From contig CAZDHT010000129.1 of assembly GCA_964505325.1 (NCBI GenBank), positions 1 through 14,052 of the forward strand: a DNA stretch of 14,052 nt. The letters are read 5' to 3'. Under the pieces are notes generated by a model, which was not told the DNA's origin, did no database searches, and was given only the letters and a program-made list of their open reading frames with translations. This DNA comes from CAZDHT01 sp964505325 (GTDB lineage Bacteria > Planctomycetota > PUPC01). Positions 1 to 6,911 of the stretch are shown here, one piece after another. Position numbers and translations under genes: made by a program. Numbering within the stretch: the stretch's first letter is position 1; each line of letters starts with the position of its first letter.

Positions 1-644
1 GCGACGTCATCGACGCCGGCACCGGCACCCCCCGCCTGCACGTGCGCGCGGCCGGTACGGGGCCGATTGAGAGCGTCGAGGTGCGCAACGGCCTGGAGAC
101 GGTGAGGGTGCTCCGTCCGTATCGCGGCGCGGACCTCGGGCGCCGCATCAAGATCGTATGGAGCGGAGCCGAGGTGCCCGGGCGGGCGCGGAGCGTGGAG
201 TGGGACGGCGGCCTCTGTGTGAAGGGCAACACCATCGTGAGCGTGAAGCCCATTAATTTCTGGAACGCCAACCAGCCGCTGGAACGGATCGGCAGGAACC
301 AGCTCGCGTGCAAGTCGGACACAACGCGCGGACTCGCCGGTATGATCCTGACCCTGGCCAGGGTGAACGCGGGGACACTCGAGATGGCGACAGCTCAGCG
401 CCGGGTCAGGTGTGCCATCAAGACGGTCGGGCTCCGGCCCAGGACCTGGCACTGCGGCGGCCTGCGGAAGAAGCTCGAGGTCTATCGGCTTCCCGACCGG
501 CGGCGGTCGCACGAGTTCTCCTTCTCCTTGGCGCTGAACACAGTGCACGAGGGCGACAATCCCATCTACGTCCGCGTTCAGCAGGAGGACGGGCACATGG
601 CGTGGACAAGCCCGGCGTACCTGGTGGGCGCCCAAGGCCGGTGA
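1..644 (+). CDS. C-terminal part of a DUF3604/PHP-like protein (5' truncated by window edge)
   Basis: The reading frame is open from base 3 to the TGA at 642-644, so this is the last ~213 residues of a longer protein; the GTG at 42 is an internal codon, not a start. The visible part looks beta-rich, with short strands such as RIKIVWSGAEV and a repeated pattern of charged and hydrophobic residues. The final stretch, with NPIYVRVQQEDGHMAWTSP, resembles the end of large planctomycete DUF3604 (PHP-metallohydrolase-like) proteins as I remember them. Any catalytic metal site would lie upstream of the window and cannot be seen. The next gene starts 12 nt downstream, so the two may be co-transcribed. 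The family call rests on C-terminal pattern only. Confidence 0.5.
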   Translation, partial: DVIDAGTGTPRLHVRAAGTGPIESVEVRNGLETVRVLRPYRGADLGRRIKIVWSGAEVPGRARSVEWDGGLCVKGNTIVSVKPINFWNANQPLERIGRNQLACKSDTTRGLAGMILTLARVNAGTLEMATAQRRVRCAIKTVGLRPRTWHCGGLRKKLEVYRLPDRRRSHEFSFSLALNTVHEGDNPIYVRVQQEDGHMAWTSPAYLVGAQGR

Positions 645-650
645 AAGGAG
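644..650 (+). promoter_or_regulatory. Ribosome binding site (AAAGGAG) for the 657 gene
   Basis: AAAGGAG lies 6 nt before the ATG at 657 and overlaps the stop codon of the preceding gene. It fixes the start of the secreted protein. Confidence 0.7.
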
Positions 651-656
651 ACGGGG

Positions 657-1265
657 ATGAGAAGACAAGGCCTGCGTTCTGCCGCGGTGATCCTGGCCGC
701 CTGGGCTGTCGCGGCGGTCGCGGCGGGCGCCGAGAACAGACCGGCAAAGCTCGAGACGCCCGAGTCCGTCACCCAGGCGTACTTCGACGCCATGCAGGCG
801 GGCCGGGTGAAGGACGCAATGGAGTACATGCATCCGGAAGCCCTGAAGCAGTTTCGGGACACGCTGCTCTCCCTCGTGGAGATGGTGGAGATGATGGACA
901 GGGATCGGCCCGCTCGCCGCCGGTTCTTCGCGATGTTCGACGGCGTTGAGGACACGGCGGCCCTGAGGAAGTTGAGTCACAAAGCCCTGGTCGCGTCATT
1001 GCTGAAGGGGATAATGAAGCTGCAGCCGGGTTCCAGAGAGAGCCTTGCCAAGGCGAAGATTAAACTGATCGGCCACGTCAAGGAGGGGGACTCTCTTGCT
1101 CACGTGGTCTATCGGATGGAGGTCTCCGTGCAGGGATCAACCGCATCCCGGGTCTCGGCCATCAGCCTTCGGCGTCATCGAGCCGGCTGGCGCCTGCTGC
1201 TCATGACGGAGATCAGGAACGTGGTCGAAATGATCCGGAGCAGCTTGTCGAAGAAGACACCCTGA
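657..1265 (+). CDS. Small secreted protein, possibly NTF2-like/DUF4878-type
   Basis: 202 aa. The N-terminus is a classic Sec signal peptide: basic MRRQGLR, then an Ala/Val-rich core to about residue 23, with a plausible cleavage after AGA near residue 25. No lipobox Cys is visible, so it is probably released into the periplasm. The mature part opens with ESVTQAYFDAMQAGRVKDAMEYM, a helix-turn-helix pattern seen at the start of NTF2-like and DUF4878-type domains. The C-terminal half alternates strands (IKLIGHV, AHVVYRMEVSV, GWRLLLMTEI) as in that cone-shaped fold. No catalytic residues can be assigned. It sits between the DUF3604-like gene and a tiny membrane protein on the same strand. The fold assignment is tentative; the signal peptide is clear. 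Confidence 0.65.
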   Translation: MRRQGLRSAAVILAAWAVAAVAAGAENRPAKLETPESVTQAYFDAMQAGRVKDAMEYMHPEALKQFRDTLLSLVEMVEMMDRDRPARRRFFAMFDGVEDTAALRKLSHKALVASLLKGIMKLQPGSRESLAKAKIKLIGHVKEGDSLAHVVYRMEVSVQGSTASRVSAISLRRHRAGWRLLLMTEIRNVVEMIRSSLSKKTP

Positions 1266-1296
1266 TTCGTGCGACTTCCCGGTTTGGGGTGTCCCG

Positions 1297-1506
1297 GTGG
1301 TGGTGGCGCTGACGGTGCAGTTGCTCCGGGGGCGCCAGCCCTGGAGCAAGCTCCTGGACTATCGCGTCGGCTTCCTGCTGGTCATGTCGGTGCTGGGGCT
1401 CCTGATCCTGCTCGCCGGCCTCGAGCACATTTGGAGAGCGCGGAAGCTGGTCGCCCAGGCGAGACGCCTGAAACAGTCGGGAACCCAGGACGCGCCCGGC
1501 GTGTAG
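1297..1506 (+). CDS. Small membrane protein of unknown function
   Basis: 69 aa if started at the GTG at 1297; GTG at 1300 and 1303 are equally possible. It contains one clear transmembrane helix (about residues 24-43, VGFLLVMSVLGLLILLAGL) and a basic C-terminal tail (HIWRARKLVAQARRLKQS) that should face the cytoplasm. The segment before it, VVVALTVQLL, is also hydrophobic. In-frame translation upstream of the GTG continues as DFPVWGVP with no start codon before the stop at 1231, so the first helix may be clipped. The start is therefore uncertain, or an ancestral frameshift has removed the true N-terminus. GGGGT at 1286-1290 could serve as a weak ribosome binding site. I do not recognise the family. 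Confidence 0.45.
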   Translation: MVVALTVQLLRGRQPWSKLLDYRVGFLLVMSVLGLLILLAGLEHIWRARKLVAQARRLKQSGTQDAPGV

Positions 1507-1575
1507 CGCGCACAGAAATCGTGGGCGAGCCGAGAGCCGGGAATCCGGCGCGGACGAACGGAAGCGGCAGAGGAC

Positions 1576-1583
1576 AAGGAGGA
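1576..1583 (+). promoter_or_regulatory. Ribosome binding site (AAGGAGGA) for the VOC gene
   Basis: A near-perfect anti-16S match four bases before the ATG at 1588. It supports that start over the internal ATG at 1603. Confidence 0.7.
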
Positions 1584-1587
1584 CAGC

Positions 1588-2052
1588 ATGGCGGGTGAGC
1601 ACATGGATGCGCTCGGCAGCCGGACAATATGTCAGATCGCGGTGGTGGTCCGCGACGTCGAGAGGTCGGCGAAGACCTATGCACACCTGTTGGGGGTCGA
1701 TGTGCCTGGTTACCACTTGACCGGCCCGGAGGAGGAGACGAACATCCGTTACCGAGGCAGGCCCACCCAGGGCCGCGCCAAGCTCGCCTTCCTCCAGATG
1801 GACAATATTTCGCTCGAGTTGATCGAGCCGGTGGGCGGGCCGAGTATCTGGCAGGAGTACCTCGACGCGAACGGCGAGGGCGTTCATCACATTGCCTTCC
1901 GGGTCAAAGGGATGGACGAGCACGTCGCGATGCTCGAAGAGAAGGGAATGCCCGTCGTTCAGACCGGTGACTACAAGGGCGGCCGCTACAGCTACGTCGA
2001 CAGCGCGGCCAAACTCGGCGTGCTCCTCGAGCTTCTGGAGAGCTGCCCTTGA
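1588..2052 (+). CDS. VOC-superfamily protein (glyoxalase / methylmalonyl-CoA epimerase-like)
   Basis: 154 aa, the usual length for a single vicinal-oxygen-chelate protein with two beta-alpha-beta-beta-beta halves. The first half starts at ICQIAVVVRDVERSAKTYAHLLG (residues 14-36) and the second at GVHHIAFRVKGMDEHVAMLEEKG (98-120). Candidate metal ligands fall at the four family positions: Gln16 (often His), Glu77 in ISLELIEP, His100 or His101, and Glu148 in GVLLELLE. The spacing and the SLELIEP motif resemble methylmalonyl-CoA epimerase, but GPSIWQEYLDANGEGVHH also occurs in many uncharacterised VOC lyases. No mutase or carboxylase gene is nearby, so the substrate is unknown. Fold confidence is high; specific function is low. 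Confidence 0.8.
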   Translation: MAGEHMDALGSRTICQIAVVVRDVERSAKTYAHLLGVDVPGYHLTGPEEETNIRYRGRPTQGRAKLAFLQMDNISLELIEPVGGPSIWQEYLDANGEGVHHIAFRVKGMDEHVAMLEEKGMPVVQTGDYKGGRYSYVDSAAKLGVLLELLESCP

Positions 2053-2250
2053 CGCGCGCCGTTGAGAGGACGCGGCGCCCCCGCGGCGTCGGCGACCGCG
2101 GCGGCGGTGGTCCCGTCGATTGTGTAGAACCCGCCGGTGCCATTGCGTCAAAACCACTTGACCCGAGCGCCGCGGTCGACTATCTTTCTGGTCAACTTGC
2201 GGCTCCGACGGGATGACGTCCGACTCGAAGCGCTGAAAAGGAACTCCGCC
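2053..2250 (+). other. Non-coding interval before the sulfatase gene
   Basis: This 198-nt interval has no convincing gene. It is very GC-rich, with a CCGCGG-N9-CCGCGG dyad at 2081-2101 but no T-tract, so it is a poor terminator candidate. Its 3' part holds the promoter described separately. Confidence 0.6.
2158..2186 (+). promoter_or_regulatory. Sigma70-like promoter of the sulfatase-family gene
   Basis: TTGACC (2158-2163, 5 of 6 to consensus) and TATCTT (2181-2186, 4 of 6) are separated by exactly 17 nt. Transcription would begin near 2193, leaving a ~58-nt leader before the ATG at 2251. This argues against the longer reading frame that begins at 2137, since its start would precede the transcript. 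Confidence 0.5.
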
Positions 2251-3723
2251 ATGAAAGCTGTCCTGGTGATGTACGACTCGCTCAACCGTCACCTGCTGCC
2301 GCCGTACGGCTGCGACTGGGTGCACGGGCCGAACTTCAGCCGCCTGGCCGAAAAGGCGGTCACGTTCGACACCAGCTACATCGGCTCCTCGCCGACCATC
2401 CCCATGCGGCGGGAGCTGCACACCGGCCGGTACAACTTCCTGCACCGAAGCTGGGGCCCGGTCGAGCCGTTCGACGACTCGATGCCCGAGATCCTCAAGA
2501 AGAACGGCGTGCACACCCACCTCGTCAGCGACGGCTATCACTACTGGGAGGACGGCGGCTCGACCTACCACAATCGCTACTCGACGTGGCATTTCAACCG
2601 CGGCCAGGAGGGCGACTTCTGGAAGGCCGACCTGAACGATCCCGACATCCCCGAACCCAACCCGGAACGCCGCGGCGTCATGCAGCACCAGGACTGGGTC
2701 AACCGCGCGTACATGCCCGATGAGAAGGACTGGCCTCAGTCGCGGACGTTCGCCGGCGGGCTCGAGTTCCTCCGCACCAATCACCAGCACGACAACTGGC
2801 TCCTCCAGGTCGAGACGTTCGATCCGCACGAACCGTACTTCGTGCCGCAGCGGTTCAAGGACCTCTACGATCACGACTTCGGCAAGTTCGCCAACGACTG
2901 GCCCGTGTACCGCGCGCTAACCGACGAGGATTCGGAACTGACCGAGCACTACCGTTTCCTGAACGCCGCGCTGATCAGCTTCTGCGACCACTCGCTCGGC
3001 ACCGTGCTCGACGCGTTCGACGAGCTCGGCCTCTGGGACGAGACACTCTTGATCGTGACCACCGACCACGGCTTCCTGCTTGGCGAGCACGGCTGGTGGT
3101 CGAAGTGCTCGATGCCGTTCTACGACGAGATCGCGCGGACGCCGCTGTTCGTGTGGGACCCGCGGGGCAAGGTGAGCGGCGAGCGGCGGAAGAGCCTTGT
3201 CCAGAAGATCGACCTCGCCCCGACGCTGCTCGAGTACTTCGGCGTCGACCGGACGCCAGACATGCAGGGCGTGCCGCTGCGCGGCCCCGTCGCGACCGAC
3301 ACACCCGTCCGCGAGGCCGGCCTCTTCGGCATCCACGGCGGGCACGTCAACGTCACCGACGGCCGTTACGTGTACATGCACCCGCCGGCTTCCGCCGAGA
3401 ACGCTCCGCTGTTCAACTACACCGTGATGCCGACGAACATGCGCGGCTTCATCGCGTTCGACGAGCTTCGCGGCGCGGAGCTGCACCCGGGGTTCACCTT
3501 CACCAAGGGCTGCCCCGTGCTCAGGGTGCCGGCGGGGAGCAGGCGCGGCGCCGGCGCGTACGACTTCGGGAGCATGCTGTTCGACACCGAGGCCGATCCG
3601 AAACAGGAAAACCCCATCGAGGACGACGCGGTCAAAGGGCGGATGACCGAGCACATCGTCCGCCTGATGAAAGCCACCGACGCCCCGCCCGAGCAGTACG
3701 AGCGGCTGGGCCTGTCGGCCTGA
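2251..3723 (+). CDS. Sulfatase-family (alkaline phosphatase superfamily) hydrolase with Thr at the nucleophile position
   Basis: 490 aa from the ATG at 2251, which follows AAAAGGAA at 2237-2244; an upstream in-frame start at 2137 is disfavoured by the promoter. The chain starts MKAVLVMYDSLNRH, supplying metal ligand Asp9 (the second Asp of the usual DD pair is Ser10). The activation motif normally read C/S-X-P-X-R appears as Thr49-Ile-Pro-Met-Arg53, followed by RELHTGRYNFLHRSWGP. Other family landmarks are present: DPHEPYF (191-197), TTDHGFLLGEHGWWSK with Asp272-His273 and Lys285, and DLAPTLLEYFG. There is no signal peptide, so it is probably cytoplasmic. Thr cannot be oxidised to formylglycine, so it may be a phospho- or phosphono-hydrolase using Thr directly, or a divergent sulfatase. 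It is convergent with the DUF4846-like gene, 9 nt away. Confidence 0.85.
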   Translation: MKAVLVMYDSLNRHLLPPYGCDWVHGPNFSRLAEKAVTFDTSYIGSSPTIPMRRELHTGRYNFLHRSWGPVEPFDDSMPEILKKNGVHTHLVSDGYHYWEDGGSTYHNRYSTWHFNRGQEGDFWKADLNDPDIPEPNPERRGVMQHQDWVNRAYMPDEKDWPQSRTFAGGLEFLRTNHQHDNWLLQVETFDPHEPYFVPQRFKDLYDHDFGKFANDWPVYRALTDEDSELTEHYRFLNAALISFCDHSLGTVLDAFDELGLWDETLLIVTTDHGFLLGEHGWWSKCSMPFYDEIARTPLFVWDPRGKVSGERRKSLVQKIDLAPTLLEYFGVDRTPDMQGVPLRGPVATDTPVREAGLFGIHGGHVNVTDGRYVYMHPPASAENAPLFNYTVMPTNMRGFIAFDELRGAELHPGFTFTKGCPVLRVPAGSRRGAGAYDFGSMLFDTEADPKQENPIEDDAVKGRMTEHIVRLMKATDAPPEQYERLGLSA

Positions 3724-3732
3724 GCGGAGCGG

Positions 3733-4620
3733 TCAGTCGGGGAATCGCCCTAACTGGTCGTTGCTGAAGGTCCACTCCGGGGTTTGCAGTGGGCGGGCCC
3801 GGTCCACGGGATACCAGGGACTGAGGGCCGAACCGGGGTTCCGCAACACGTGGATCTCCTGGGCGGGCATGTAACTTTGGGCGAGGAGCATCACGCGCCC
3901 GCCCTGGCGGTCGGCGGCCACGTCCAGCACAATCACCGCGTGGCCGGGGAATCCGCCCTTGATGAACACCTGGCCCGGCTCGACCTCCGAGGCGGCGCTC
4001 ACCGGGCTTAATTCTTTTTCGAGCGACGCGGAGCCGGCGTAGGTAAAGACCACGTCGAGATACTTGCGGAAGCCGGCGTAGCTCGCGTCGGGTCGGGCGG
4101 TCCTGGACCACGACACCGCGCGGCCCCGGACGTGGGGCCGGTATCCGCCCTTCCACTTCACCCATTCCGCACGGTCGCCGCTGGTGAAGTTGAAGGCGAT
4201 TTCGTCGGCCCGGCCGCGGCACAGCAGGTACTCGGCCCGGAGGCGGATGACGGCGTCGGCGCACTGCTGGAGGTCACGCCCGCCCACGTCGATGTCCAGC
4301 ACTGCGTGATGGACCGACTGGTCGCTTTTGAGGCCCCCGTTGTGCAGCCGGACCTCCGGCCGGCCTGGTTTGACCGGCAGGCTTCTCAGCCAGGATCCGA
4401 AACTTCCCTTGGCGGCCGGGATGCGCCCGTAGCCGGGTGGGGGCGGGATCCGCTCCCAGACGGGGCGCGACTGCTCGCCGTGCGGCCACGGATGAGCAAA
4501 CGCCTCGCCCTGGTATGCGGGCGCGGGCTTATCGCGGCCCGGCGGGGCCGCAGCCGGCTCGTCCCGCTCGCCGCATCCGATGGCGGCCAGAAGCACTATG
4601 AGGAACAGGGAGCGTTTCAA
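3733..4620 (-). CDS. DUF4846-like lipoprotein
   Basis: 295 aa, read from a TTG at 4620; no ATG or GTG lies nearby in frame, and AGAAGGA sits 13 nt upstream. The N-terminus MKRSLFLIVLLAAIGC is a lipoprotein signal with acceptor Cys16, followed by a low-complexity Pro/Ala linker to about residue 36. The rest matches my recall of DUF4846: the DLQQCADAVIRLRAEYL helix, NFTSGDRAEWVKWKGGYRP, FTYAGSASLEKEL, and GGFPGHAVIVLDVA followed by LLAQSYMPAQEIH. The buried His in GFPGHA and the Gln in LAQSY are plausible functional residues. The family's activity is unknown to me. It is the last gene of the minus-strand por block, 43 nt after porB, and may be co-transcribed without sharing its function. Confidence 0.7.
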   Translation of the reverse strand: MKRSLFLIVLLAAIGCGERDEPAAAPPGRDKPAPAYQGEAFAHPWPHGEQSRPVWERIPPPPGYGRIPAAKGSFGSWLRSLPVKPGRPEVRLHNGGLKSDQSVHHAVLDIDVGGRDLQQCADAVIRLRAEYLLCRGRADEIAFNFTSGDRAEWVKWKGGYRPHVRGRAVSWSRTARPDASYAGFRKYLDVVFTYAGSASLEKELSPVSAASEVEPGQVFIKGGFPGHAVIVLDVAADRQGGRVMLLAQSYMPAQEIHVLRNPGSALSPWYPVDRARPLQTPEWTFSNDQLGRFPD

Positions 4621-4663
4621 AACACGAAAGCGGTCCTTCTGCCGAATCGAATTGGGCGGGTTC

Positions 4664-5641
4664 CTACGCCTCGCCGTCGGCTGCGTCGTCCTTCTTCGCC
4701 GCCGCGGCCTTGCTGGCTTCTTCCTTCCGCAGCAGCTCGGCCCAGTTCTTCTCGATCTGCTCCTGGTGCCAATCGATGACGCCTTCCTTGTCCTCGGTTA
4801 CGACGTGCTTGAAGCGGCCCTGAAGCTTGAACCATTCGACGACAGGGACGATTTCCTTGGGCTTGTAGTTGACCTTCCAGGCGCCGTGGTCGACCTCGTA
4901 GAGCGGCCAGTAGCGGGTCTCGACGGCGACGCGGGCGACTTCGATGGAGTCCTCTGGCTTGTGGCGCCAGCCGCGGTGGCACGGCTGGAGGATGTTGATG
5001 AACGCCGGGCCGTCGATCGCGAGCGCCCGCTCGACCTTTTTCATGAAGTCGAGGTGGTTCGAGACCGACGCCTGGGCGGCGTAGGGGATGTGATGGGCGA
5101 TCATCACGGCGGTGAGGTCCTTCCGCTGCTGCTGCTTGCCGGGGATGACCTTGCCGGCGGGGCTGGTGTTGGTGGCGGCGCCGCGGGGGGTGGCGCTGGA
5201 CCGCTGGATGCCGGTGTTCATGTACGCGTTGTTGTCGTAGCAGATGTAGAGCATGTTGTGGCCGCGCTCCATGGCGCCGGAGAGCGACTGGAGCCCGATG
5301 TCGTAGGTGCCGCCGTCGCCGGCGAACGCGATGAAGTTGATCTTTTTATCCTTGGGGATTCGGCCGCGGCGCTGGAGGGCGCGATAGGCGGCCTCGGCGC
5401 CGCTGATGGTCGCGGCGGAGTTCTCGAACGCGCAGTGCACGTAGGGGACTTTCCACGCGGTGTATGGGTAGATGGTGGTCGAGACTTCCATGCAGCCGGT
5501 GGCGAAACCGATCACGGTGTCGGGGCCGGCGACGTGCAGGACCTGCCGCAGGATGGCGGGTGCGGAGCAGCCGGCGCACGACCTGTGGCCGGGTGCGAGC
5601 AGCTCGGGGTTTGCTGACATCTTCTTGAGGCTAATCGCCAT
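4664..5641 (-). CDS. porB: Pyruvate:ferredoxin oxidoreductase, beta subunit
   Basis: 325 aa. This subunit binds thiamine diphosphate and the proximal [4Fe-4S] cluster of PFOR, which converts pyruvate + CoA + oxidised ferredoxin to acetyl-CoA + CO2 + reduced ferredoxin in the cytoplasm. Cluster ligands visible are Cys22 and Cys25 (CAGC), Cys50 (ATGC) and Cys221 (QPCHRGW). The ThDP/Mg motif runs from GDGGTYDIG (108-116) to DNNAYMNTG (136-144). The TPRGAATNTSPAGK segment is typical of PorB. The last ~20 residues are a Lys/Ala/Glu-rich tail, probably disordered. The ATG at 5641 follows GAGGAGTG with 5-nt spacing. It lies 59 nt after porA; that gap carries 9-nt tandem repeats. A related 2-oxoacid ferredoxin oxidoreductase is possible, but pyruvate is the best match. 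Confidence 0.92.
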   Translation of the reverse strand: MAISLKKMSANPELLAPGHRSCAGCSAPAILRQVLHVAGPDTVIGFATGCMEVSTTIYPYTAWKVPYVHCAFENSAATISGAEAAYRALQRRGRIPKDKKINFIAFAGDGGTYDIGLQSLSGAMERGHNMLYICYDNNAYMNTGIQRSSATPRGAATNTSPAGKVIPGKQQQRKDLTAVMIAHHIPYAAQASVSNHLDFMKKVERALAIDGPAFINILQPCHRGWRHKPEDSIEVARVAVETRYWPLYEVDHGAWKVNYKPKEIVPVVEWFKLQGRFKHVVTEDKEGVIDWHQEQIEKNWAELLRKEEASKAAAAKKDDAADGEA

Positions 5642-5662
5642 TGTGTCACTCCTCTGTGGGTC

Positions 5663-5698
5663 GTATAGGTCCTATAGGTCTTATAGGATGTATCGTTC
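5663..5698. repeat. 9-bp tandem repeat array between porA and porB
   Basis: Three consecutive 9-nt units, GTATAGGTC, CTATAGGTC and TTATAGGAT, are followed by a decayed fourth, GTATCGTTC. The array sits in the 59-nt porA-porB gap, just upstream (in minus-strand sense) of the porB ribosome binding site. The unit is AT-richer than its surroundings and contains the palindromic core CTATAG. It is transcribed if the operon is continuous. Confidence 0.75.
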
Positions 5699-5700
5699 TC

Positions 5701-6876
5701 TCACTCTCGCAGGCCCTTGTACCGGTAGAGCTCGCCCGGGTCGCCCGCTTCCTTGATCTTGACCAACTCGTCGAGAATGCTCTCGATCTCGGTCGCGTTG
5801 ATGTCGCGCCCGCCGAGACCGTAGACGTAGTTGACCAGGAGCGGGCACCCGCCGTTTACGAACGAGCGGATCTCGTTGAACAACGGCCCGCCGCGCAGGC
5901 CGAACGAGACGGAGCGGTCCATCACCGCGACGCATCCGACGGCCTTGACGAGCTCGGCGATCTCGTCGCCGGGGAACGGGCGGAACATTCGGAGCTTGAG
6001 CATGCCGGCCTTGATGCCCTTTTCGCGGGCTTGGTCGACGGCCACGCTCGCCGTGCCGGCAGTCGAGCCCATCGCCACGACGGCGACGTCGGCATCGTCA
6101 AGCTTGTACTTCTCGAAGTAGCCGTACTCGCGGCCGGTCAGTTCGCCGTACTCCACCCCCACGTCGAGGATCACCTGCCGGGCGTTCTCCATCGCCTCGA
6201 CCTCCTGCCGCTTGCACTCGAAGTAGTAATCGGTCAGGTGCAGCGGGCCGATGGAGATGGGGTGCTCGGTGTCGAGCAGGCTGAAGGCGGGATTGTACTC
6301 GCCGACGAACTTCTGCGCCGCCTCCGGGCCGATGACCTCGACCGACTCCATCGTGTGGCTGAGGATGAAGCCGTCGAGGCAGACCATCACGGGCAGGAGG
6401 ACGTCTTTGTGCTCGCCGATGCGGAAGGCCTGGATGACGTTGTCATAGACCTCCTGCGCGTTTTCACTGAAGAGCTGGATCCAGCCGGTGTCGCGGCAGC
6501 CCATCGTGTCGCTGTGGTCGCAGTGGATGTTGATCGGGCCGCTCAGCGCGCGGTTGACCACGGGCATCACCACGGGGAGGCGGGTGGAGGCGGTGATGTA
6601 GCATATCTCCGCCATCAGCAGGAGCCCCTGCGACGAGGTGGCGGTGATGGTCCGGGCGCCGGCGGCCGCGGAGCCGAAGCAGGCGCTCTGGGCGCTGTGT
6701 TCGGACTCCACCGGGACCAACTCGGTGTCTACCACGCCGTCGTTAACATACGACGAAAACTTGTGCATCAGTTCGGTCTGGGGCGTAATCGGGAACACCG
6801 CCGCGACGTCGGGATTGACGTCCTTCAGCGCCTCCGCGCCCGCGTCGTTCCCTGTCAGTCCAACCAGTTCAGCCAT
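5701..6876 (-). CDS. porA: Pyruvate:ferredoxin oxidoreductase, alpha subunit
   Basis: 391 aa from the ATG at 6876, preceded by TTTTGGAGAG. The frame stays open upstream to 7272, but that part only shadows the SLOG-like gene. PorA binds pyruvate and, with PorB, forms the ThDP-containing active site. Landmarks are AVFPITPQTELMHKF (26-40), ELVPVESEHSAQSACFGSAAAG (52-73, including the ThDP-activating Glu region), TSSQGLLLMAE (80-90), and INIHCDHSDTMGCRDTGW, which matches the usual HxDHSD substrate loop. The C-terminal domain contains DVAVVAMGSTAGTASVAVDQARE and the transketolase-C-like MLKLRMFRPFPGDEI. Length agrees with four-subunit PorA. It follows the SLOG-like gene by 35 nt, which is unusual because porA normally follows porG and porD directly. 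Confidence 0.92.
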   Translation of the reverse strand: MAELVGLTGNDAGAEALKDVNPDVAAVFPITPQTELMHKFSSYVNDGVVDTELVPVESEHSAQSACFGSAAAGARTITATSSQGLLLMAEICYITASTRLPVVMPVVNRALSGPINIHCDHSDTMGCRDTGWIQLFSENAQEVYDNVIQAFRIGEHKDVLLPVMVCLDGFILSHTMESVEVIGPEAAQKFVGEYNPAFSLLDTEHPISIGPLHLTDYYFECKRQEVEAMENARQVILDVGVEYGELTGREYGYFEKYKLDDADVAVVAMGSTAGTASVAVDQAREKGIKAGMLKLRMFRPFPGDEIAELVKAVGCVAVMDRSVSFGLRGGPLFNEIRSFVNGGCPLLVNYVYGLGGRDINATEIESILDELVKIKEAGDPGELYRYKGLRE

Positions 6877-6911
6877 TTTCTCTCTCCAAAAACACGGCGT
6901 AGTCCTCTCTG

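Noticed and set aside
2081..2101. CCGCGG-N9-CCGCGG dyad as a terminator after the VOC gene
   Set aside because: No T-run follows, and such GC dyads are common by chance in this sequence.
2137..2250. Extended start for the sulfatase-family gene at 2137
   Set aside because: The added residues are not sulfatase-like, the start would precede the predicted promoter at 2158-2186, and the ATG at 2251 has a purine-rich ribosome binding site and the expected MKAVLVMYDS N-terminus.
1213..2874. Long minus-strand open frame of 553 codons
   Set aside because: It is antisense to the VOC and sulfatase-family genes, has low-complexity Arg/Val/Glu composition and no recognisable motif. It mirrors the strong G/C third-position bias of the real genes.
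4580..5617. Plus-strand open frame of 345 codons opposite porB
   Set aside because: Low-complexity Gly/Ala/Val/Asp translation directly antisense to an unambiguous PorB.
5663..5698. CRISPR-like array
   Set aside because: The units are 9 nt and directly adjacent, with no spacers.
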